A stretch of 14,501 nucleotides of DNA, taken from Lachnospiraceae bacterium UBA6998 (GTDB lineage Bacteria > Bacillota > Clostridia > Lachnospirales > Lachnospiraceae). Where the stretch lies: NCBI GenBank assembly GCA_002448395.1, contig DJXS01000102.1, forward strand, positions 19,150 to 33,650, given 5' to 3'. Position numbers and translations under genes: made by a program. Shown piece after piece: positions 7,648-12,996 of this stretch; position 1 is the first letter of the stretch, and the number at the start of each line of letters is the position of its first letter. The notes under the pieces were generated by a model, which ran no database searches, was not told the origin of the DNA, and saw only the letters and a list, made by a program, of their open reading frames with translations.

Positions 7648-8076
7648 TCATTTCACCTCCTCGAGAGTGATGGCATGCATGGGACATTTCTCCACGCACA
7701 TGGGGTTGGCGGTCTTTCCGTCTTCGCTTCTGTGGACGCACATATTGCACTTCATGATCTCGCGGAAGTGGATGCTGTCCGGTTTCAGGATACCGAAAGG
7801 ACATGACATGACGCACATGTAGCAGCTTGCGCACTGCTCTTTATCATAAGTGACATATCCGGTCTCGGGGTCCTTCTTCATCGCGCCGGTCATGCAGGTA
7901 TAAACGCATTCCGGATGCTCGCAGTGGCGGCAAAATATAGGAGCGGGCTTAGTCTCACTGTCAATTACGACCCTGTTGCGGGCGTCGCCGCTCTCCGTCT
8001 CATGGCTGACCACACAGGCAGTCACGCAGGTGAGACATCCGATGCAGCGGCTTCGGTCTATTTTGATTCTATACAT
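7648..8076 (-). CDS. four-cluster [4Fe-4S] ferredoxin-like electron transfer subunit (HycB/HydN type)
   Basis: A 142-residue protein with sixteen cysteines in four groups: RCIGCLTCVTAC (11-21), FCRHCEHPECVYTC, QCASCYMCVMSCPFG and KCNMC with a later CVEKCP. This is the four-[4Fe-4S] pattern of HycB/HydN/CooF/DmsB-type subunits that wire molybdopterin enzymes to an electron donor. There is no Tat or Sec signal, so it is cytoplasmic. It lies 24 nt after the molybdoenzyme gene, with AAGGAGGT a few bases before its ATG, and 1 nt before the FAD oxidoreductase. It is expected to bridge the flavoprotein and the catalytic subunit. The order catalytic subunit, ferredoxin, NADH-oxidase-like protein resembles the nitrate reductase genes described in Clostridium perfringens, as I recall it, unchecked. 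Confidence 0.9.
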   Translation of the reverse strand: MYRIKIDRSRCIGCLTCVTACVVSHETESGDARNRVVIDSETKPAPIFCRHCEHPECVYTCMTGAMKKDPETGYVTYDKEQCASCYMCVMSCPFGILKPDSIHFREIMKCNMCVHRSEDGKTANPMCVEKCPMHAITLEEVK

Positions 8077-8100
8077 AATCTACCTCCTTACCCGTCGACA

Positions 8101-10197
8101 TCAGATCTTCTCAAAACGACAGATTCCGCCCTTGTAATTGGGCTCCTTGGAATACTTGTCATAGTTGGAAGGTGTCAGCTTATTGCACTCGATGTAGTGG
8201 ATCGGAGCAAAGAGCTGGTTGTAAGGTACATTGTCCGTGATCTTGACAAAGAAGTCCGCGTTCTGTCCGTTGACGGAATATACACGGATCTGATCCATCT
8301 CGCGGATCCCGTTCTCTTCTGCCTGTTTCGTATTCATATACAAATAGGCCTTGCTGAGGGATACGTCTTCCACGAACTTGACTTCCTTGGTGCGGCTCTG
8401 AGTGTGCCACTGTCCGACAGTTCCGCGGCCGGTATTAAACACGATCGGGAATTCTTCATTCGGAACATAAGGATTAGGAAGGGGCTCCTCAAACATGAAG
8501 TTCGCCCTCTGGTTCGGGGTAAAGAACTTGCCGTCCGCATAGAGTCTTCTCTCCTCATCCGCGAACTCCGCTTCTCTTCCCTCGGGATAGGGCCACTGTC
8601 TGCCGTGGGAGCCGGTGAGCTCATCCCATTTCACGCCGCTGAAGTCACAGGGTTTGCCTTTGGAGATCTCACGCAGCATGTCGAAGCACATCCTGGGGGT
8701 CTCCCACTTCTCGATCGCCTTGCCCATTCCGAGTGCTTTCGCTACGCCGAGAATACACTCGTAGTCGGAGATCTCATTCTCGCCGCGGGGCAGTACCTGA
8801 CGCAGTGCGGAAAGTCTGCGCTCGAGGTTGATATAAGTACCTTCTTTCTTGATGCCGGGCACTACGGGCAGATATACAGTCGCGTTCTCCGCGCTCTCGA
8901 TATTGTCATAGATATCCTGGACGACAAAGAGATCCAGCTTCTTAGTCGCTTCCGCGAAAGTCTCGTTGTTGGTCCAGCTGTGTCTTGGATTCGTGCAGAG
9001 GATCCACAGGCCCTTGATCTTCCCTGCGTTGATTCCCTCCACGATCATATTGTAGGGAATCGTGGGCTTCTTCGCGACATGATCAACGTCGATGCCGGTC
9101 AGCTCAGCGATCCTTGCTCTCTCATTTTCATCCGTGAAGTCACCGCCGCCGAACAGGCAGGTGGTATTACTGAAGAGACGGGAGGCCATGGCGTTGCACT
9201 GTCCGGTAATGGAGTTGCCGCCGGTACCGGGCTTTCCGATATTCCCGGTCATCAGAGCCAGGTTGATAATGGACTGCGCTGTGCGCACTGCCTCGTAGCC
9301 CTGGTTGACGCCCATGGTCCACCAGAAAGAGACAGCCTTGCCATTGTGGATGAGGTTTACGAGTTCAGTGATCTGCTCCGCAGAAAGGCCTGTAGCTTCC
9401 ACTCCCTTCTCAAGGGTGAAGTCCTTCACGAATGCCGCGAACTCGTCAAACTTATTGGTGTGCTCTTCAATGAACTTGTGATCGATCCAGTCCTTCTCGA
9501 TCAGCATGTTGGCGATCGTATACATCAGCTTGAGATCGCTCCTGGGCTTTAACCCATACCAGTAATCCGCGTTCATCGCGGTCTCGGACTTTCTGGGGTC
9601 GATGACGATGATCTTATGGCCGGGCACTTTGTTCTGGCGCACGCGTCCCCAGACAATAGGATGCGCGACAACAGGGTTTGCGCCGATGAAGATGATCGTA
9701 TCGGACAATTCCAAATCCTTAAGTGTGTAACCGGGAGCGTCGTAACCGTAAGTCTGCTTGTGGCCCACCGCTGCGGTCGCCATGCACAGACGGGTATTTC
9801 CGTCCACGTTCGTCTGCAGGTAGTTTCTCATGACATGGCCGAAAATAGCGAACTCCTCAAGAGTAAGCTGACCGGTACTGATTCCGGCAACGCTCTCCGT
9901 TCCATATTTTGCCTGAAGTTCCTTGAGCTTATCTGCAACATGCTGGAAACCTTCCTCCCATGAAACTTCCTTCATGGTTCCGTCTGCCTGCCGGATCTTG
10001 GGCAGCGCATCAGGTTTAACTGTCGTCTGCTGCTTGCTCAGAGACAGTCCCTTTATGCAGCTGAATCCGTCGTTGACAGGATATCCCTTGGTAGGGATCG
10101 TCCTGACGATCCGGCCGTTTTCAACGCAGAAGTCCAGATTACAGTCAATCGCGCAGAAATTGCAGGTTGATTGTATCCTTTTCATTGTATCCTCCAT
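8101..10197 (-). CDS. molybdopterin oxidoreductase, NapA/NasA-like (putative cytoplasmic nitrate reductase)
   Basis: A 698-residue catalytic subunit of the DMSO-reductase superfamily. The N-terminus binds one [4Fe-4S] cluster through C12, C15, C19 and C47, the last in CIKG, whose lysine is the usual electron-relay residue. The likely Mo ligand is C138 in NTRLCMATAAVG, which matches the (S/A)R(L/H)CM(A/S)SA pattern of NasA, NarB and NapA rather than the Sec/Cys-HG context of formate dehydrogenases. Further cofactor motifs are FIGANPVVAHPIVWGR, GNIGKPGTGGNS and GRGTVGQWHTQSRT. There is no twin-arginine signal, so it is cytoplasmic, and the length suits NarB/NasA (about 700) better than Tat-exported PhsA/TtrA. 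Two ATGs are possible: 10197 (GGAGGG about 9 nt upstream) and 10185 (GGAGG 5 nt upstream); I use the longer. It is the first gene of the operon. Nitrate is the best guess; a sulfur oxyanion is the alternative. Confidence 0.88.
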   Translation of the reverse strand: MEDTMKRIQSTCNFCAIDCNLDFCVENGRIVRTIPTKGYPVNDGFSCIKGLSLSKQQTTVKPDALPKIRQADGTMKEVSWEEGFQHVADKLKELQAKYGTESVAGISTGQLTLEEFAIFGHVMRNYLQTNVDGNTRLCMATAAVGHKQTYGYDAPGYTLKDLELSDTIIFIGANPVVAHPIVWGRVRQNKVPGHKIIVIDPRKSETAMNADYWYGLKPRSDLKLMYTIANMLIEKDWIDHKFIEEHTNKFDEFAAFVKDFTLEKGVEATGLSAEQITELVNLIHNGKAVSFWWTMGVNQGYEAVRTAQSIINLALMTGNIGKPGTGGNSITGQCNAMASRLFSNTTCLFGGGDFTDENERARIAELTGIDVDHVAKKPTIPYNMIVEGINAGKIKGLWILCTNPRHSWTNNETFAEATKKLDLFVVQDIYDNIESAENATVYLPVVPGIKKEGTYINLERRLSALRQVLPRGENEISDYECILGVAKALGMGKAIEKWETPRMCFDMLREISKGKPCDFSGVKWDELTGSHGRQWPYPEGREAEFADEERRLYADGKFFTPNQRANFMFEEPLPNPYVPNEEFPIVFNTGRGTVGQWHTQSRTKEVKFVEDVSLSKAYLYMNTKQAEENGIREMDQIRVYSVNGQNADFFVKITDNVPYNQLFAPIHYIECNKLTPSNYDKYSKEPNYKGGICRFEKI

Positions 10198-10261
10198 TTC
10201 CTACTCCCTCCTTTGGTCAGTTTGTACAATCTAACACAAAGAATCCTGAATTATCTTATTA

Positions 10262-10270
10262 ATTATAACA
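10262..10270 (-). promoter_or_regulatory. predicted extended -10 promoter of the molybdoenzyme-asr operon
   Basis: On the minus strand the sequence TGTTATAAT is a perfect extended -10 (TGn plus TATAAT, hexamer at 10262-10267). No good -35 is present at the expected spacing, which fits an activator-dependent promoter. The predicted start is near 10255, giving a leader of roughly 58 nt before the ATG. Confidence 0.65.
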
Positions 10271-10289
10271 TGCATAACTAACTGCATGT
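10268..10289. promoter_or_regulatory. perfect dyad ACATGCA-N8-TGCATGT in the divergent intergenic region
   Basis: Seven-base arms at 10268-10274 and 10283-10289 are exact complements. The dyad lies just upstream of, and touches, the operon's extended -10 (centre about -23.5), a position that would suit a repressor or a second regulator. It abuts the 16-bp Crp/Fnr-type dyad. Confidence 0.55.
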
Positions 10290-10304
10290 GTTGCGCTCGC
10301 AACA
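10289..10304. promoter_or_regulatory. probable Crp/Fnr-type operator TGTTGC-N4-GCAACA
   Basis: A perfect 16-bp dyad with 6-base arms and a 4-base spacer, the geometry used by Crp/Fnr-family dimers. Its centre (10296.5) is 41.5 bp upstream of the predicted start of the minus-strand operon, the classic class II activator position. It also covers the -35 of the plus-strand regulator gene. The half-site differs from FNR (TTGAT) and shares only the outer TGT with CRP (TGTGA). Confidence 0.65.
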
Positions 10305-10319
10305 TAGTTGTCCTATAAT
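10291..10319 (+). promoter_or_regulatory. predicted promoter of the Crp/Fnr-type regulator
   Basis: TTGCGC (10291-10296) and a perfect TATAAT (10314-10319) are separated by 17 bp. The predicted start is near 10326, about 36 nt before the ATG. The -35 lies inside the 16-bp dyad, so bound regulator should block it (autorepression). Confidence 0.65.
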
Positions 10320-10361
10320 GTTATTGATTTCACAAGATATCACTATTCGATAGGAGTTTTT

Positions 10362-11042
10362 ATGAGTGACCTGCTGATTCACGCATTTCAAACGCATCCG
10401 ATGTACCGCGATATCTCACTGACCGACTGCCGTACTCTTATGAACTGTCTGGGCTGCAGAGAGAAGACCTATCAGAAAGACCAGATCATTGCGGCTACGG
10501 AGAACTCGTCCCGGCAGATCGGGATCGTCATCTCCGGCTGCATTCATATCATCAAAGAGGATATATGGGGCCGCCGGACCTTTCTCACCTATACAGGAGA
10601 TGACGGTATCTTCGGAGAGGTGCTGATGGGAGAAAACCTGAGCGAACGGGGAATCCTCTTCAAAGCAGCGGAGCCCACCACGATCCTGATAATTCCTGCG
10701 GACAGAATTCTCCATCCCTGCAGGAACTCGTGTCCCTTTCACCACAAGCTCTCCAGAAATCTCTTTGATCTGCTCAGCCGCAGAAATGCCGCCCTGACTG
10801 AGAAGATCGAGATCACCTCCAAATCCTCCCTCCGGGAGAAAGTCCTGGCTTATCTCTCCCTGGAGGCGCAGAAGACCGGTTCCATGAAAGTGACGATTCC
10901 CCTGAGCCGCTCGGAGATGGCGGATTATTTGTGCACAAACCGGAGCGCGCTCTCGCGGGAACTTGCGAATATGAAAAAAGACGGGATCCTGGATTATGAT
11001 CTTCGGACCTTTCATCTTCTTCAGGTTCCGGAGAGCAAATGA
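10362..11042 (+). CDS. Crp/Fnr-family transcriptional regulator
   Basis: A 226-residue cytoplasmic regulator with an N-terminal cyclic-nucleotide-binding-like beta-roll (about 10-120; GIVISGCIHI near 54-63, FGEVLMGENL near 84-93), a dimer helix and a C-terminal winged helix. The recognition helix region is CTNRSALSREL (191-201): R194 and R199 align with the CRP arginines R180 and R185, but S195 replaces the glutamate that reads the half-site in both CRP and FNR, which fits an unusual operator. Cysteines occur at 23, 29, 32, 60, 120, 124 and 191; the first three and the PCRNSCPFH motif could bind a cofactor, but the spacing is not that of E. coli FNR. The ATG at 10362 has AGGAG 5 nt upstream; a longer TTG start at 10308 would lie upstream of the promoter's own start point. 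It is divergent from the operon it probably controls. Confidence 0.9.
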   Translation: MSDLLIHAFQTHPMYRDISLTDCRTLMNCLGCREKTYQKDQIIAATENSSRQIGIVISGCIHIIKEDIWGRRTFLTYTGDDGIFGEVLMGENLSERGILFKAAEPTTILIIPADRILHPCRNSCPFHHKLSRNLFDLLSRRNAALTEKIEITSKSSLREKVLAYLSLEAQKTGSMKVTIPLSRSEMADYLCTNRSALSRELANMKKDGILDYDLRTFHLLQVPESK

Positions 11043-11079
11043 ATTTGCCTCCTTACCCGGTATATCCGAACAGAAAAAC

Positions 11080-11104
11080 AGGGCAGTGCCGCAGGCACTG
11101 CCCT
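11080..11104. terminator. bidirectional intrinsic terminator between convergent genes
   Basis: A perfect 11-bp stem (arms 11080-11090 and 11094-11104) with a three-base loop. On the plus strand it is followed by a T-rich stretch (TTTAAACATTTCTTT); on the minus strand a GTTTTTCTGTT run follows. It therefore serves both the Crp/Fnr gene and the transporter/remnant unit that converges on it. Confidence 0.88.
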
Positions 11105-11132
11105 TTAAACATTTCTTTAAGTATTCTTACTT

Positions 11133-11258
11133 TCAGCCTCTGATCGCCCTTGCCTCGAAAGGTCTCAGGACACCGCCGTCACCTGCCTCAGCGTAGTTGC
11201 AGATCAGGATCTCTCCTGACGCCATGCCGCTCACCGGCACTTCATAGCCGCGCAGAGA
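11133..11258 (-). pseudogene. C-terminal remnant of a GH13 alpha-glucosidase
   Basis: Reading from 11258 down to the TGA at 11133-11135 gives about 41 residues, including GYEVPVSG, EILICNYAEAG and the ending VLRPFEARAIRG. The pattern (C/G)NY...LRPFEAR is the usual C-terminus of oligo-1,6-glucosidase/alpha-glucosidase proteins (about 550 residues). The rest of the gene is absent; upstream the sequence changes into the start of a GntR-type regulator in another frame. It therefore looks like the tail left by a deletion. The family assignment rests on one short region and is moderately sure. Confidence 0.6.
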
Positions 11259-11317
11259 CCCTCTTCTATCTTTTGTTTCAAATCCTCGTAAATAGCTGTG
11301 TATTTCTGAGCGGGCAT
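11231..11317 (-). pseudogene. N-terminal remnant of a GntR/TreR-like regulator, fused to glucosidase tail
   Basis: An ATG at 11315-11317 with GAGG nine bases upstream, 18 nt after the transporter stop, opens MPAQKYTAIYEDLKQKIEEG. This is the typical start of GntR-family sugar regulators such as TreR (xKYxxIYxDLKxKIExG). After residue 20 the frame runs into LCAAMKCR and a stop, with no winged-helix domain (normally about 70 residues) and no effector domain (about 150 more). From the same point a second frame encodes the alpha-glucosidase tail. The join near 11258 is best explained by a deletion that removed most of both genes. The 28-residue product may still be translated but should be non-functional. 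Confidence 0.6.
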
Positions 11318-11335
11318 ATTGTTCTACCTCTGGTC

Positions 11336-12694
11336 TTATTTCTTGTCCGGTACGATGATACCTAAAATCTTCTCCTCATTGTATCGGGACAGGATCAGCG
11401 CTCCCGCGAGACAGATCACTGCCGCAGAAACAGCTGCGATCCGATAGCCGAGTCCCGTTTCTGTCCCGATACTGGCGAAAGCAGTGAACACCAGCATCGC
11501 AATACTTTGGCCGAATTTGAAGGCAAACGTTCTCGCCGCGAAGAACATACCCTCGCGGTTCTCTCCCGTAACTACTGCGTCCGCTTCCGCGATATCCGCG
11601 ACGATCGCCTGGGGAAGGATTCCCAGGATCGCCATAGGGAAGGCCGCCGCGCAGACAATTATAATACCGAACACCAGACCGGAGCCGCCCATGAGGCCAG
11701 ATACTGCGGTGATCAGATACACGATCGCCAGGCCTGCAAAACCGATCAGGACCAGTTTCTTCTTGTTCATGCGGTGTGCCAGCGCATTGACCGGCATATA
11801 GCATGCAAAGGACAGAAGTGTCATAGCGACATAAAGAATCGTTGTGAAGGTCTCCGGCAGCTTCATCAGTGATGTGATGAAGAAGGGAAGTCCCGTCTGA
11901 AAGATCGTAAGTCCCAGGAAATAGAGGACGTCGCTGCCGACAAAAATGCGGAAGTCGGGGTTCTTGAAGGTCTTGATCAGGGAAGTGAACGCGTCGTCAT
12001 TCGAAGGAACGGTGTGCACATACTCTTTTTCATTGATGGTAAAGGTGGGAACCAAAAGAGCGATCAGGCCGATTACCGCCAGGATCGCGAATGTGATCCT
12101 GATGGCCGTGACTCTGCCCATGGAAGGTTCCAGAGCGCCCCAGATGAATGGAGCTGCGTATCCGATCGCAGATCCCAGAAGGAATGTCACCGAGATATAG
12201 GTCGAAATACTGATGCGGGTGTCCTGTGTGGTTCCCAGCTCAGAGATCAGCGCGTTATACGGCGTGCAGTAGGTCGTCATGAACAGATAAAACAGGAGCA
12301 GTGTGACCAGTAGCCAAATGCAGTTCACGGTGGAGATCGCGTTCACCGGCGCCCAGAAAACGAGGACCGTGATCAGCGCGAAAGGAATCGCGATCTTCTG
12401 CATGAAAGGAATCCTTCGCCCCTTAGGATTTGTAGATCGATCAGAAAGGTTGGCGATCATAGGGTCTGTTACGGCGTCGAATACTCTGCCGAGCGCCGCA
12501 ATACCGCCGATCACGGTGGCGATCCCAAGGATCACGCGTCCCTGCGGGATGAACAGTGTCTGTCCTGCGGCGATAGAATCAGCATCAGGCTGATAGAAAT
12601 AGACTAACCAGTTCGTGATCAGCGCTGACAGCAGCGACCATCCGAACTGTCCTATTGCGAAACACCACATTTTCCCCTTCGTTATTGTTTTCAT
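11336..12694 (-). CDS. GPH-family (MFS) glycoside/sugar:cation symporter
   Basis: A 452-residue membrane protein with about twelve hydrophobic segments. The GPH (glycoside-pentoside-hexuronide) signature is clear: GRVFDAVTDPMIANLSDRS (69-87) followed by the basic GRRIPFM (92-98). PYNALISELG near 145 and the matching QAIVADIAEADAVVTGENREG loop in the second half (from about residue 375) are further family marks. Such proteins import sugars or glycosides with sodium or protons. The downstream remnants of a TreR-like regulator and an alpha-glucosidase suggest an alpha-glucoside substrate, but the hydrolase partner is gone here. The ATG has AGGAGAGG upstream. The leader carries a long hairpin and an AAACGTTT dyad that may be operators. 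The gene is intact, so it may serve enzymes encoded elsewhere. Confidence 0.9.
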   Translation of the reverse strand: MKTITKGKMWCFAIGQFGWSLLSALITNWLVYFYQPDADSIAAGQTLFIPQGRVILGIATVIGGIAALGRVFDAVTDPMIANLSDRSTNPKGRRIPFMQKIAIPFALITVLVFWAPVNAISTVNCIWLLVTLLLFYLFMTTYCTPYNALISELGTTQDTRISISTYISVTFLLGSAIGYAAPFIWGALEPSMGRVTAIRITFAILAVIGLIALLVPTFTINEKEYVHTVPSNDDAFTSLIKTFKNPDFRIFVGSDVLYFLGLTIFQTGLPFFITSLMKLPETFTTILYVAMTLLSFACYMPVNALAHRMNKKKLVLIGFAGLAIVYLITAVSGLMGGSGLVFGIIIVCAAAFPMAILGILPQAIVADIAEADAVVTGENREGMFFAARTFAFKFGQSIAMLVFTAFASIGTETGLGYRIAAVSAAVICLAGALILSRYNEEKILGIIVPDKK

Positions 12695-12710
12695 AGCACC
12701 TCTCCTGTCA

Positions 12711-12723
12711 GTAAACGTTTTAC
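12711..12723. promoter_or_regulatory. LacI-type operator-like dyad upstream of GPH transporter
   Basis: GTAAACGTTTTAC is a near-perfect dyad with a central CG, the form of many LacI-family operators. It lies 17-29 bp before the transporter ATG, downstream of the predicted start. It does not match the CcpA cre consensus spacing. No LacI gene is visible, so the assignment is tentative. Confidence 0.35.
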
Positions 12724-12770
12724 AGCCTTCCGCCTCAGATATGTTTAAACATCTGAACCGGAAGACTGTA
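12721..12770. repeat. long inverted repeat in leader of GPH transporter
   Basis: Arms of 12 bases (12721-12732 and 12759-12770, one wobble; core CTTCCG/CGGAAG) enclose a second imperfect dyad CAGAtaTGTTTAAACATCTG (12736-12755). In the minus direction it would fold just downstream of a TATAAT box and before the ribosome binding site. No T-run follows on either strand, so it is a leader structure or a pair of operators rather than a plain terminator. Confidence 0.65.
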
Positions 12771-12776
12771 ATTATA
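12771..12776 (-). promoter_or_regulatory. candidate -10 box for GPH transporter
   Basis: The minus strand carries TATAAT about 77 bp upstream of the transporter ATG, right after the stop of the small-protein gene. No convincing -35 is seen upstream. The same A+T-rich stretch also reads TATAAT on the plus strand, so chance is possible. Confidence 0.35.
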
Positions 12777-12781
12777 ATACA

Positions 12782-12976
12782 CTATTTTGACTTCTTTTTG
12801 TGATGGAAATGGATCTCGGGAATCGCTACATTGTCATAAACAATGTCTTTTTTCTCAAGTTCCGCATTTTCCTCCTGATCGGCCTTATCCTGAAGTTCGT
12901 CGAAATTATCGGAATGGATCTCGGGCACCGCTACATTGTCATCTTTCTCTATATGAAATAGTTTCTTCAGGTTCAT
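12782..12976 (-). CDS. uncharacterised 64-residue protein with duplicated DNVA(V/I)PEIH motif
   Basis: I do not recognise this gene. From the ATG at 12974-12976, preceded by AAGGAGGT 10 nt away, it encodes a 64-residue soluble, highly charged protein. The start MNLKKLFHIEKD is short and amphipathic. The motif DNVAVPEIH (13-21) recurs as DNVAIPEIH (48-56), separated by an acidic, probably helical linker (DELQDKADQEENAELEKK). The tail FHHKKKSK is basic and histidine-rich. No signal peptide, membrane segment or cysteine is present. The upstream ATG at 13000 overlaps the gltS stop but has no ribosome binding site. It lies 20 nt after gltS and is probably co-transcribed. Possible roles are a small transporter partner or a repeat-containing precursor peptide; neither is proven. 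Confidence 0.75.
   Translation of the reverse strand: MNLKKLFHIEKDDNVAVPEIHSDNFDELQDKADQEENAELEKKDIVYDNVAIPEIHFHHKKKSK
12808..12837. repeat. 30-nt direct repeat, copy 1 (encodes second DNVAIPEIH)
   Basis: This 30-base segment matches 12913-12942 at 28 of 30 positions. It encodes the C-terminal copy of the motif in the 64-residue protein; the DNA-level identity points to a fairly recent internal duplication or strong constraint. Confidence 0.85.
12913..12942. repeat. 30-nt direct repeat, copy 2 (encodes first DNVAVPEIH)
   Basis: Partner of the repeat at 12808-12837, with two mismatches. The repeat period is 105 bp (35 codons), so the duplication keeps the reading frame. Confidence 0.85.
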
Positions 12977-12996
12977 CCTGAAATTACCTCCTTGCG

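Noticed and set aside
7915..9552. A 545-codon open frame on the plus strand opposite the molybdoenzyme gene
   Set aside because: It is the antisense shadow of a gene with clear cofactor motifs; its translation shows no recognisable domain and it runs across the ferredoxin start.
8101..10197. Formate dehydrogenase as identity of the molybdoenzyme
   Set aside because: The Mo-ligand region reads RLCMATA with no following HG and no in-frame TGA selenocysteine codon; nitrate-reductase-type motifs fit better.
10308..10361. Longer TTG start for the Crp/Fnr regulator
   Set aside because: It lies upstream of the predicted transcription start and includes the -10 box; the ATG at 10362 has a ribosome binding site and begins at the family's usual place.
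12711..12723. CcpA cre site upstream of the GPH transporter
   Set aside because: The TG and CG are not at the cre spacing on either strand and the terminal CA is missing; only a generic LacI-type dyad can be claimed.
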